The notes beneath the pieces were generated by a model, which saw only the letters and a program-made list of their open reading frames with translations, was not told the DNA's origin and ran no database searches. DNA of 64,000 nucleotides from Sabethes cyaneus (lineage: Eukaryota; Arthropoda; Insecta; Diptera; Culicidae): contig NC_071353.1 of assembly GCF_943734655.1 (NCBI RefSeq), forward strand, positions 27,478,001 through 27,542,000. Reading direction: 5' to 3'. Below are positions 9,836 to 20,890 of the stretch, in pieces; within the stretch, counting starts at the first letter, position 1; every line of letters begins with the position of its first letter. The translations under genes were made by a program, and so were the position numbers.

Positions 9836-12800
9836 GTGAAATTTGCCAACATCTTTAAAAGACTAGGGAATGCTGCACGATTCAAAATTAACTTTCAACC
9901 AAAGCCTCAAAAAATCTTAAATGTTTCAGGTTGCACAATATTGAATCAACAATTTCTCTTTAGATATAACTGGGGTAATAAATTTCAATACGTAACATGG
10001 CTGTCCAATTAGCAGCTCTAATTGAGAGTGTAAGCAGCAGAGATTAGATTAATCAGTACGATGAAAACTTCCATTGAATACCTAGTTCTAAATTCGTTCC
10101 ACCTCTCGAAGAATGAAGCACAAACGAACAGATTTCAGCAAACGGCAGGGACAAGTTTGCAGCCCAGAATTTTCCCAACGCCATCCAATTGCATTAAAAT
10201 GCAACAGGGCTCTGTTAGTGCTAGCTGTTTTACTGTGCTTTCTATTCTAGCCATACATTTACTATCAGCCTTTTCATACCACGGTTGGGAACATCATTTG
10301 AAAATACAGCCGAAAGATTAAAAATTGTCGCAAAGCCGTAGCACACACACACACGAGTATTAAACTCACACCGAGATCTAGAGGAGAAAAAATATGATAT
10401 TTTATTTCCGTATTTCTGTTTCATCAGTCGTTGAATCTGGAATTGTATGCCCCGCCGTCCGTAAGGGCAATCCGGATGCTGCTCCGGCTCCAGGAAGGAA
10501 GGAGACCGAGGGCTTAAGCATAAGTTTAGTACTTGATGTTTGGTCCGTTGACAAAAAAAAAGAAAGAAAGAAAGAAAAACGCTGCCAAAAGAAGACTTCC
10601 CGTTTCGGATTACGCCCTACTGCCTCGGGTAGTGTGTGCAAATGACTTGTGCTACCGAGGCCCTGTATACAGTGTGTACTGCTAAAATAAAGACTGAGTG
10701 CACTTGCTTTCCATTACGATTTCACAGTTCTTGCTCTGGGGGGAATACGACCCACCGTCGCGTCGTCGTCGGGCGCTCCCACAGCCCACAATAACCAGCG
10801 CGCCCTGCTGGGGCGGGGTGTTTCAGGAGCAACTCAGGTAGAACGGTGCTGTGGCAGTGATGAATGTGATGGAATTAAAAATGAAGTGAATTCGTTGAAG
10901 ATAGAAATAGTAATGGATTTTAATGCAAACGTAAAACGTCACCTTGAAGCTAGGATTTTCCTTTATCTTCTGTAAATGTTGACATTTGTTGTCGGAAAAT
11001 GTTTTGTCTATTTACAAAAGCTTGCCGAGGCTGTTATCCGGCCGTGTTAGGAATTTTATTGTTGGTACCTTTTTTTCCTGAAGGCGCGTTTTCAGCAGCG
11101 GAAGTTTCGTTCGGATGTTATGCCGTTTTCCGAAAGGAAAGTGAACCCCACTGTTGGGTCGGTGTTTTTCCGGTATGGCAAGTAAATGGAGCTGCCAGCA
11201 GAGGACACAGTAATGAGGCTGCACCGAGGTACTACTCCTCGCTCTTGAGTGCAGAAAGTGGTGAATATGATAAAAAAGAGTGAATGGCAATTAGGACGTA
11301 TTTCATGAAATTTTTTGGATAACCCAATTAGGCCTTTTCAGCCGATTTTCCGCTGAGTCACATTCCGACTCGCTGCATGGGCACTGCCGAGGAAGGTCGG
11401 TAAATAAGACTGATTTGAGAGGCACTTCCTTCTGATGGGTTGGTGCTCGACATTCTATCCTTCCTTACTGAGAGATGGTGACAACACAAAAAAGGATCCC
11501 CGCCCGGTGCGGTGGTGGAATGGAAAAGGAGGTGAAAATTCTAAATATTTCCTGTGGGTCGCAACGGGTACGAATTTTCCGTCGCCAGGATTGGCTGTCG
11601 GTTGCAGGGACGAAGCAGATGGGTAAATATTTGCCGGAAGGATTTTGTTGTCGTTTCGGGGAAGCTTTTTCATTCTCTGGCCGGAATTTTTCGCAGTACA
11701 TGTTTGCCTGCGTCTGTCGCGGTGCCAGTCTTCGGAAAGGTGGTTAAGCGGAGCACAGAATGGTAGAATAAACCGGGTAAATGCTTTTTTTTTGCAAACC
11801 CGGTATCGCAAAAAGAACCATGCCGAGCCGTTACCATGTGTAGGTAGAGTTGAGCATGAACTCGGGTAAATATTTTCACAAGGCATAAAAGAGTTGAGTT
11901 GGCTGTGCTGTGCTTTGCTTTGCTTTGCTGCTGCTGGAGGAGCGCACTTCAAGGAGGGTTCTGCTTTCCATGGGCGAATTTACCGCTTAAGTATAGTGGA
12001 TTGTCAGAACTTACAGTTGATATGGTGCACTTTGATTCACGGTGGAAAACTGTGCGAAGTTTTACCGCAAAGCTGTCGGTACATGCTTTGTATGCGTCAG
12101 CTATTTACAACTTGACTTCACAATTGCGGCAAGATTGTTTGAAACTGTACGCATTTGTAGGAGTTTGCTGATGGCAAAGAAACTTTCTGTTGGAATAGTA
12201 TTCAACAATAACGCTTCTCGAACTACATAGAAACTAATCCGTACATCAGGCTTTTGAGAAACATTTGAATGAGATAGATTTGAAGTTAACCGTGAGACAG
12301 TAGGGCCGGGCATCTTTAAGGTGGTGGCAGGCAGTGGAATTAAAAATTTCTTATCACGTACCATCATCATTCCTTCAGTGTGCCGTTGGTCTACGATGGT
12401 GACTGGAATGTGCAGAAATGTCTGGTTATAGTATTAGTTTGACATTTGGGCTCCAGTATGTTTTAAAGAAAATGACTTTTCCTTCCGCATGTCAACCGAA
12501 AAGTGCCCTTAGTATGCATAGAGCATTCACATTTGAAAAGGATTCGAAAAGCTTTCAACTGGATGGTACATTACTTTGAAGGCGAAAGGAAATCCTTGAA
12601 TAGTATTCATTACATGTTCTTCTGGACAGATCACAGGAACAGGGAAGAGCTCAGAAAATGGACGCTGTTTAATATGTGTCTTGCAAGCCGACGGTCATTG
12701 ATTTTGTTTTTCGCCCCTGCAGCTTGTGAAACCGGAAACCGCGCTTTTAGTGTTATTTAAAGAAAAACTATAGCAGATTCTAAATACTAAATACTTTGAA

Positions 12801-13072
12801 AAAGCAACGATTAATAAGATAAGTGCAAAGTTTCACGGTGACCGGTTTTCTTAAATTAAATTCGTTCAAATTATTTAGCAGTGCAAACTATTAATCAGGT
12901 TCCGGGGCTCAGGTTCTGAATAATATTTTGTACGGCAGTTTAGCATCGCTTGCATTCGTGCCTCGTTCGTTGTAAAAATTTCGACAGGTTTATTTCGACC
13001 AGTACTTTATTATTTGTTATACAGTACATTCTTAATGTACATTCTTTAATTCAGTCTTAATGATTAAAAAGC
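9836..13072. other. Unique, moderately GC-rich stretch without a recognised gene
   Basis: There are many overlapping open frames of 60-165 codons on both strands, none with a recognisable domain. Features seen are a CA run at 10345, a GC-rich block at 10440-10830 with AATAAA at about 10687 that could be a solo LTR (a guess; no TG...CA ends or target duplication confirmed), and a polypurine run at 10551-10576. It is most likely intronic or intergenic host DNA. Confidence 0.45.
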
Positions 13073-13356
13073 AGCATAAAAACTATAGTGTTGTACAGCT
13101 CTAAGGGTTGTACGAAAGGGTGACGTATGACTATGTAGTATTATACGACATGTTATATTGATACCATGTTTTACTCAATAAAGTTTTACTTGGTAATTTA
13201 CTGTAGTGTAATAAATGTCCTAAAACATTTATATACATTTGTTGAATGAAGTAGAGTTTGATTATCCTAAATTTCTGTACTCTGCATATCAGTTTTATCA
13301 GTTTCTTAGAGTTTGTAGTTTCACTAGGAGTTAACCCATCAGGCAACAATAACATA

Positions 13357-14323
13357 GGGTACGGGAGGGTATTCCCATCACGCTACTAATTTCGGCATAC
13401 ATTACCTTTTTTGGCTACACTTTCCCAAATAAAAACTTTGCCGCTATATAACAATACTGAAACGGATGTAGCACTCATAGGTTTTAATGTGTTATAACTA
13501 TTTTCATAAAAATGTAAGTAGTTTGCTTAATTTTATTCAATAAACATCAAAACCACTGTCTTTCACTAGCACGTAACCAGGCTGAAAAAACGCCAGCAAT
13601 CGCTTACGCGTATCCGCTCTTGATGAAGGTTTGGAAAACACACAATTATGATCACGTTTACTTATTCTAGAAACTAAACAGCTGTAAATATGCTATCACA
13701 GAACAATTCTACTTCTTTTTATCGCGGAACAACACAAAAATTCCCCTCTGATATGAAAATATAAATCAATTTTCATTCACTAGCCATTAGCAGCATTTTG
13801 ATTTTAATTCCAGCATATGGTGCGTTATTTACACTACTACCAATATATGTGCTGACATATCTGGTATTTGAGTGACAACTGGCGCTAGTGTATATGACCG
13901 ATTCAGTGATACACTAGCGCCAGCAGCAAGCTGTTGTCACTGCAAAACTAATTATCTTCAATGAGCCCGGAATGTAGGCAATAGCGAGAAGTTATCCATC
14001 GGTCTCTCTTTTCTTGTCTCTTTTGATCTGTTTTTGAAAAGCATTTAATCGCTGTGCTTGCTATTTCGGCCTGTCGGATTTAAAAAACACAGACACCACT
14101 ATAGAAAATGGGCTCAATTTAGCCGCGGCGACTTCATCATTTCTCGTGACTATAACTCAAATTCAGTAGTGTTTTATTAAGACCAAAATATACGGTGATA
14201 TTCAGTAAATATTATTCTATCAACTGGTATAAAAATCTTGTCTCGTGTAAATATAGTTTCAACGTAGTTCCAGAATATTGTTCAGGCTACCGCTTGATGG
14301 GCTGGAAATACCCACCCGTACCC
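13357..14323. mobile_element. DNA transposon relic with GGGTACGGG ends
   Basis: The left end, GGGTACGGGAGGGTATTCCC followed by ATCA, is inverted at the right end (14292-14323: a TGATGGG block, then ATACCCACCCGTACCC). The 967-bp interior is non-coding. A CAT-like flank on both sides could be a target duplication but is weak. A strong hairpin lies inside at 13872. Confidence 0.6.
13872..13940. repeat. Pre-miRNA-sized hairpin / inverted repeat
   Basis: CTGGCGCTAGTGTAT (13879-13893) is a perfect 15-base inverse of 13909-13923, with a 15-base loop. An outer GTGACAA / TTGTCAC pair (13872-13878 and 13934-13940) extends it across a one-sided bulge of 10 bases. It is either a MITE core or a structured RNA; sequence alone does not decide. 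Confidence 0.7.
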
Positions 14324-15052
14324 CATCTTCTAATAGTTGGCTATGATTTCGCATTTTGACAATTTTTGCATCACTTGTCAACTTTAAGTAACGGACTTAA
14401 AACTGGTATACAGTTGACGAAGTTAGCTTACTTCAGGAGCTTGCTTGCAACTACGGTTGAACCGAAAAAATAAATAACTAATCTGGGTTATCATTTACAA
14501 CACTGATTAGCATTCGCAGGTTTCCACAAAGTTGTTGATAGCACCATTCATTGTGACAGATTGCTTTGAAGTATAATTGTCTTACAACTAACGTGTGGAG
14601 AGCCAGGTAAAATATCAATTAGCTAACGTCCTATGCATCTTGCTAGTTCCTTTTAACACTCTACTTCACAGCTATTTGCATACTTGACAGAAATACAATT
14701 GAAACTATGTAAAGAATTGCAAGCAACTAACTGACGCAAAGCAGTAAATAACTATAGTCGGATAAGACAGTCACTGATTTTCCTCGCTTTTAGACTTGCT
14801 ACGTCATATGCACAAAAAAATTTATCCCTTTAGCCCTGTTTGCGTGCATGACAACAGTTCCGAATAAATTCTTCCAGCATGTGGATGCAATCTGGCAAAA
14901 GGATTGGATGACCGTTCACTCTTCCATGAGGTTTCACTTTCAGGGCATTAAATTGGAGTAAATTCAATGTTTAAAGATTAAACCGGTTGAAGAAGAGAGA
15001 TGGTTTTACACTTTAACAAAATTGTTTACTCTCAGGACATCAAATTGAACTA

Positions 15053-15293
15053 CACTCAAAATAATCCACACGTCCATTTCACGTGAAAAATCACGTAAAT
15101 TTCTCTACAGGGAGTTACGTGACTATCAGCTGATTGTTATTGGAAAAAATAATATCTATCTGATTTTCACGCTAACGCATAAGTATACGTGCGAACTACC
15201 TGAAAGTCTACTATTTACGTGACAGGAAAAGCACGGATGGAAAATATTCACAGAACTTTTCCTATGATTTCGACGTGAAATTTATTTTGAGTG
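15053..15293. mobile_element. TA-flanked MITE, CACTCAAAA family, copy 1
   Basis: The ends CACTCAAAATAAT and ATTTTGAGTG-type inverse are each flanked by TA (15051-15052, 15294-15295). Length is 241 bp. The interior has repeated CACGTGAAA/TTACGTGA motifs shared with the copy at 47776. A TA target duplication fits the Tc1/mariner group; there is no coding capacity. Confidence 0.8.
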
Positions 15294-15622
15294 TAGGTTA
15301 ATTGTTCAAACAATAAAATAAATTTAAGAAAAAGGGTAGTTTTGCACCCTGGTGCGCTTGCCAAGCACATATATCAAATTGGTATAGGTTTAAATGTCGT
15401 GAAGAATCTTCGATCTGTTGGGACGGGGTTTTTTGTTACTTTCTTATAAAAAGAAACTGCACTGAAAAGATGGAATGTTAACTGTCGTCCTTGCCTGTGA
15501 AGCAAAGTAATCACGAAGAAAATGTATATAGAAATCTAGCCTTGAAACTTTTCATTAATTTTCATTATTTAGTGAATGAAAATTGTAATGAAAACCACAT
15601 CATAAAACAACTTTTTCATATA

Positions 15623-15818
15623 CACTCTGAAAAAAAAGATATAAGTAGTTAGAAGTTTCTGTTAGGAAAACTTTTTATCCTTCAATTTGACCATTTTGCT
15701 ATTTATAGAAGATTTGTAGGCCATATAATTATCTCTCTTCAAAAAAATTTTCATCAATTTCTGAGATGGTGTTTTTTGGAAAATCGATTTTTAATTTTTA
15801 AAGTGCTTTTTTTCAGTG
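15623..15818. mobile_element. TA-flanked MITE, CACTCTGAAAAAAA type
   Basis: The left end CACTCTGAAAAAAAAG and the right end CTTTTTTTCAGTG are inverse with one indel, bounded by TA on both sides (15621-15622, 15819-15820). Length is 196 bp, AT-rich and non-coding. It resembles but is distinct from the CACTCAAAA family. Confidence 0.65.
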
Positions 15819-15820
15819 TA

Positions 15821-16225
15821 GAAACTCATTTTTTTAAATATTTTTTTATGACAGTTCAGAAAATTTCCTAAAAGTTAGTCATAGAACATTTTCTTGTAGG
15901 TGCTATAATTTTTGAGTTAAATTTTTTATTAATAACAAGAGAAAAAAAATGAAACCCTTTCCAAAAGTTAGTCTAGACAAATTTTGGAAAAACTAAGTAT
16001 GCAAAGTTGTTTATTTAAGAATGAACTCTGTACACATACACACACAAAGCTTCATTGAATTCTGAGAGGGTCGTGCCAACCTTTGGTCGAGTTGACGTGA
16101 AATCCGTTAAATGGCAGAGCTATTAGCGTTCAACACCTTTCATTTTTGCGTGACGCTCACATTTCTTGATTTTTTGGAATTACCTCTTGTACCAACTATC
16201 TTCCTGAGAGACGTAGTTCTACGTA
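15821..16225. other. No gene recognised; T-rich spacer
   Basis: This is AT-rich sequence with T- and A-runs and no open frame or repeat partner that I can identify. Confidence 0.4.
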
Positions 16226-16231
16226 AAAATA

Positions 16232-16450
16232 TCAACTATTCTGGAGCGCTAAACAGTTTACAGTATCATTGACAATCTTGAACAGTTTCATGTTGTCTGC
16301 AAAAAGCAAGCGGCAATAATCCGGGAGTAAAAGTGAAAGGTCGTTTATAAACAGCGCGAAGAGCAATGGTCCAAGATTATTGCCCTGTGGAATACTGGAG
16401 AGAATCGGGAAATGTGCAGACTGCTGATTTCCTATCTTTACATGGAGCAT
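16232..16450 (-). pseudogene. LINE reverse-transcriptase fragment
   Basis: The 72-codon minus-strand frame contains SSIPQGNNLGPLLFALFIND (motif B) and CRLLFADNMKLFKI, where the catalytic F/YADD is FADN, so the active site is broken. It is a small palm-domain piece of a CR1/jockey-group LINE. Nothing else of the element is recognisable nearby. Confidence 0.75.
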
Positions 16451-16664
16451 TCAATCGCAGCCATCGTTTTAGCGCAGAACAAACTTCAAGCTTTTCCAAT
16501 TTTGCTTTGTGATCAACTCGGATTTACGCAATATCGGCGAATCAAGAATTTAAAAGAAAAGTTGATTTCAAATTCGGTTAGGATGGACTTACATTATAAC
16601 CTACGCCAACCAACCGATTTCGAAAAAGTACGGACATTAGCAATTGGGTAAAAATGCGTAATTT

Positions 16665-16815
16665 TTCAGGGGTTGTGTCTTCGGAGAAGTCCGAATCCGA
16701 TATTATAATCGGATTCGAACACATAACACCCGCCAGGGCATGTGGCTCGCTGCTACCCGTGTACCTTTGAACCATAGAGGCGCTGGACAACAGGAGACAA
16801 CCCCCTAATTAAGCG
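16665..16815 (-). mobile_element. tRNA-derived SINE (family S1), head only
   Basis: On the minus strand, CCAGCGCCTCTATGGTTCAAAGG contains an A box (TGGTTCAAAGG), then CCCTGGCGGGTGTTATG and a B box in GTGTTCGAATCCG. The same module occurs at 26890-27240 and 29880-30195. This copy has only the head. Confidence 0.7.
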
Positions 16816-18330
16816 CGCGGTGGTTTTTGTACAGGCCAAAGTCTCTCTTATAGTAAAATGTATTGATCAGAGGGACCCTCGGTGAATAATATAATTGAAG
16901 ATAGTACTGCGGTGAGAAACCAGGCTATAACAAAAAGACATGCAGTGCTGAATACAGCAAACACCCGTGTGATAACAAAAGAGATCAACAGTGCGGGTCG
17001 AAATGATCGGTCAAGACAAGGAAGTAAAGTTCTTTAGGTTACACTTGCTGCCTTGGTCAAGATATATAATACCTATATGATGTATAGAGAATTTTACTGA
17101 ATCAATATTCACTACTATATGTGTTACTTTTTGCTGTCAATTGTTGAAATATTTATTTTTATTTTAAAATATTCACTTATCATAGCGTTCTAGAAAGGTT
17201 ACTCGATGCAAATAAAACATTAAGTTACGACCCGAGTTGTTTTTTACGAAACATAAATAGTCATTTCACTAAAAATAACAGAACAAAATTTCAATTCAAA
17301 ATTGCTAGGCTGTGCACTGATTTGTTCATATGATATAGTAGGTAATCAAGGGAACACCCACTGATTTAAAGTAATTCTAATCTAAAAAATTGAGCCTAAA
17401 ATTAATTAGTATCAGCTAAGAAAACGTCTGCTATTTTTGCTGATAATATTAGTGGAGAAATTTTAACTGGAATATCCTTTCTGGTCATGTTAAATCTCGC
17501 ACATCCAAGATACCTAAGTGATTTTGTGGTTTGTGGATATAAAATTGTGACGAAGTCTATGATCTGATTTTCGGTAATTTACATTTTTAAAATAGTGTAT
17601 AATTTAATCATTACAGAAAAGTTTTTGCTGGTTCCCCCATTTTATTTCACATTCGTTGAGAAAATATGTGCTTTATAGGGTCTGGTTCTGCTTCGCTGTA
17701 ATTGCCTATTCCCGTTCTATCCAATAGAAATTATTACAAATATCCACGTTTTTATGATACACAATGTAAAATTAGTTATTCCCTCTTATTTAGTTAACTG
17801 GCGATTAATAAAAGTGAGCTGAGATAAATAGGTCTGCTTATTTTTTCATTAAAGATTTCCTAGCAGCCAAATTTCCTACCTTTTTTTGTGAGACGATGAA
17901 GAAACGTCGATTGTCTTTACAGCAGAGGCAAAATTTATAATTGAACAACGCTACAAAAACACACCTTAAAATACCCACTTGGTATCAAAAAGTTCGCAAG
18001 TCGCATGTTTTTCCACAATCTCACATCACGGTAGAGTCCATAATTCCAGTAAAATTAACTTTTTGAAACGTTTCAAAGCCATCCATCTTTTCTCACTATT
18101 TGTTTCTCCGATCAAAACAACTATGTCGTCACCCTTGTTGCCAGTTTGGCTATTATTTAGCAAATGGCTATTTAGCAAATTATTTTGAATAAATCTTACT
18201 TTTGATTTACAGAGTTATTGGTGATTTAAAAGTCTAACACAGAATTATTTTAGTGTGATTAGTTGATTTTATCACCAGCGCATGTTTATTCATAAAAATT
18301 GAAAATATTACAATTTAGCTAAGTTAGATA
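16816..18330. other. No gene recognised; AT-rich unique DNA
   Basis: This is AT-rich DNA with short open frames only. I find no domain, repeat partner or clear regulatory structure. Confidence 0.4.
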
Positions 18331-18565
18331 AAAACTACAAGGTATACAGCCCTAAAATAAAAAAAAAAATTGCTCTCTTATCCCCCCATGCAATTGCTGG
18401 TCATTTTATCTATTCAACGACATATAAATTGTTCAGTTTCGTTCAGTAGTTTATTACTTATTAGCATTTGAAATCTTTCATTAAAACGTTACACTTCTAT
18501 TATCGTTTCCACAAAGTGCTACCCAGTCCCAGTATAGTAAACAAAGACGTAGTCCTACGTCAAAA
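18331..18565 (-). mobile_element. Internally deleted HINE-like element (subfamily 2), 235 bp
   Basis: On the minus strand it starts TTTGACGTAGGACTACGTC followed by TTTGTTTACTATACTGGGA, exactly as the copy ending at 22634, and finishes with GGGCTGTATACCTTGTAGTTTT. The 3' asymmetric repeat and half of the 3' hairpin are deleted. A Helitron begins one base beyond its end. Confidence 0.65.
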
Positions 18566-18566
18566 A

Positions 18567-20779
18567 TCTATACCTATAAAGAAGGATTTCTGTCTGTCTG
18601 TCTGTCTGTCCGTATGTTCCTTATAGAATCGAAAACTACTGAACCAATCGGCATGAAAATATGCATGTAGAGGTTTTTTGGGGCCAGGAAATGTTTTAGT
18701 GATGGTTAGAAACCCCTCCCCCCACTAAGAGGGGGGGCTCCCATACAAATGAAACACAAATTTCTGCATAACTCGACAACTAATCAAGCAAATAGAATAA
18801 AATTTGGCATGTGGGTGTTTTCGGTGACAAGAATTTATTCTATGGTAAATTGAGACCCCTCCCCTCTTTATAAGGGGAATTATAACTCCTCTCCTCTTTA
18901 AAAGGGGGGTCTTCCATACAAATTTCCTCATAACTCGAGAACTAATCAAGCAAATGGAACCAAATTTGGCATGTGAAGGTTTTCGAGGGCAAGAATATTT
19001 TCTATAGTAAATTAGGACCCCTCCCCACTTTAAGAGGGGGGGCTCCTGTACCAAAGAAACACAATTTTCCTCATAACTCGAGAAGTAATTAAGCAAATGG
19101 AACCAAATTTGGCATGTGGGTGTTGTTGGAGACAAAATTTTTTTCTATATTGAATTGGAGCCTCTCCCCGTTTTAGGAGGGGGGGGATCCTATATACATG
19201 AAATACAAATTTCCTCACAACTGAAGAACTAATCAAGCAAATGGAACAAAATTTGGCATGTGAAAGTTTTAGAGGGCATGAATATTTTCTATGGTGAATA
19301 AGGACCCCTCCCCACTTTAAGAGGGGGGGGCTCCTATACAAACTAAATACAAATTTCCTCATAACTCGAGAAGTAATTAAGCAAATGGAACCAAATTTGA
19401 CACGTGGGTGTTTTTGGAGACAAAAATTTTTTCTATGATGAACTGGGACCCCTCCTCACTTTAGGAGGGGGGGCTCCTATACAAATGAAATACAAATTTC
19501 CTCATAACTCGAGAGCTAATCAAGCAAATGAAACCAAATTTGGCATGTGAAAGTTTTCGAGGGCAAGAATATTTTCTATGGTGAATTAGGACCCCTCCCA
19601 ACTTTAAGAGGGGGGGGGGGGCTCCTATGCAAACGAAATACAAATTTCCTCATAACTCTAGAACTAATCAAGCAAATGGAACCATATTTGGCACGTGGGT
19701 GTTTTTGGAGACAAAATTTTTTTCTATGATGAATTGGGACCCCTACCCACTTTAGGAGGGGGGGCTCCTATACAAATGAAATTCAAATTTCCTCATAACT
19801 CGAGAACTAATCAAGCAAATAGAACCAAATTTGGCATGTGGAGGTTTCTGGAGGCAAAAATATTTTCTATGGTGAATTAGGACCCCTCCCAACTTTAAGA
19901 GGGGGTGCTTCTACACAAATGAAATACAAATTTCCTCATAATTCGAGAACTTATCAAGCAAATGGAACCAAATTTATCATGTGGGTGTTTTTGTAGGCAA
20001 GAATATTTTCTATGGTATATTTTCTATGGATTTCCCCACTTTAAGAGGGAGGGGGGCTCCTATACAAATGAAAAACAAATTTCCTCATAAATCGAGAACT
20101 AATCAAGCAAATGGAACCAAATTTGACATGTAAGTGGTTTTGGACGCATGATTTTTTTCTATGGTGAATTGAGACCCCTCTCTTCTTTAGAAAGCGAGTT
20201 ATGGCCCATCTCCCCTTTAAGAGGGTGGGCTTCCATACAAATGAAATCCAAATTTCCTCTTATCTCGAGAACTAATCAATCAAATGGAACCAAATTTGGC
20301 ATGTGGGAGTTTTAGATGGCAGAAATTTTTTCTATGGTGAATTACGACCCCTTCCCCTTTTAAGAGGAGCTCCCATACAAATGAAATTCAAATTTCCTTA
20401 TAACTTGAGAACTAATCAAGCAAATGGAACCAAATTTGGCATGTGGGAGATATTGGAGTCTTGAATTTATTTTACGATAGTTAGAGACCTCTCACCCCTG
20501 TGGTAGGGGGATATGGACTCTCATACAAATAAAAGAGAAATTTTTGCGAAACTCAAAAACTAATCGAAATCGAGAAATTCGAGACTCTTCCATAAAACAT
20601 TAGTCAATACAAGACCACATAAAGCACGGTCGCGAGTGTTGCCGGTGGCCCGCCGTCGGAAGCGCCGCCCACTGGGGGGCTTGCAAAACTCGAGATTGTG
20701 ACAAAGATCATCCGAGATTCATGATTTATGTACAACACAGGTTAATTTGTGGCAATACGAAGTTTGTCGGGTCAGCTAG
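18567..20779 (+). mobile_element. Non-autonomous Helitron, copy 1, with about 12 tandem internal units
   Basis: The element begins TCTATACCTATAAAGAAGG, followed by a (CTGT)n run, and ends GTCGGGTCAGCTAG. It lies between A (18566) and T (20780) with no target duplication. A 5' TC, 3' CTAG and AT insertion are standard Helitron hallmarks. The interior (about 18770-20460) is a tandem array of roughly 145-bp units, each with AACTCGAGAACTAATCAAGC, CCAAATTTGGCATGTG and a CCCCTCC...GAGGGGGGGCTCC foldback. No Rep/helicase ORF is present; open frames of 60-136 codons in the array are repeat translations. A second copy is at 50216. A classical short 3' hairpin next to CTAG is not obvious. Confidence 0.85.
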
Positions 20780-20890
20780 TACTCCAATAAAAAAAAATTG
20801 AAAACCATGAGGTTATCAACTTGGCATCACTTTCCGTGTGTGTACATTCCAAGGGGTTTCCAACAGCTATGATTACAACGCACCTTTGAA

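Larger units (their letters stand above)
13078..15610 (-). mobile_element. HINE-like element (subfamily 2), degraded, hosting nested insertions
   Basis: On the minus strand the 3' end reads an ACGTCACCC block, then CGTACAACCCTTAGAGCTGTAC, matching the 3' end of the copy at 20891. Its far side at 15490-15600 (GCCTGTGAAGC, ATCACG, AAATGTATA) matches 22337-22440, near the 5' end of that copy. Central units at 15360-15440 match the minisatellite of the 36489 copy in reverse. The ACGTAGGACTACGT 5' end itself is missing. Two TIR elements are nested inside (13357-14323 and 15053-15293). The span is inferred from these anchors. Confidence 0.5.

Noticed and set aside
10440..10830. Solo LTR with AATAAA
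   Set aside because: TG/CA termini, target duplication and a second copy could not be shown, so it is only mentioned in the region note.
11455..11952. 165-codon minus-strand frame
   Set aside because: There are several equally long overlapping frames in the same region and no domain. Composition explains them.
18725..19362. Overlapping 110-136 codon minus-strand frames with repeated KFGSICLISS motifs
   Set aside because: These are translations of the Helitron internal tandem array; the same motifs appear at 50376-50600 from the second copy.
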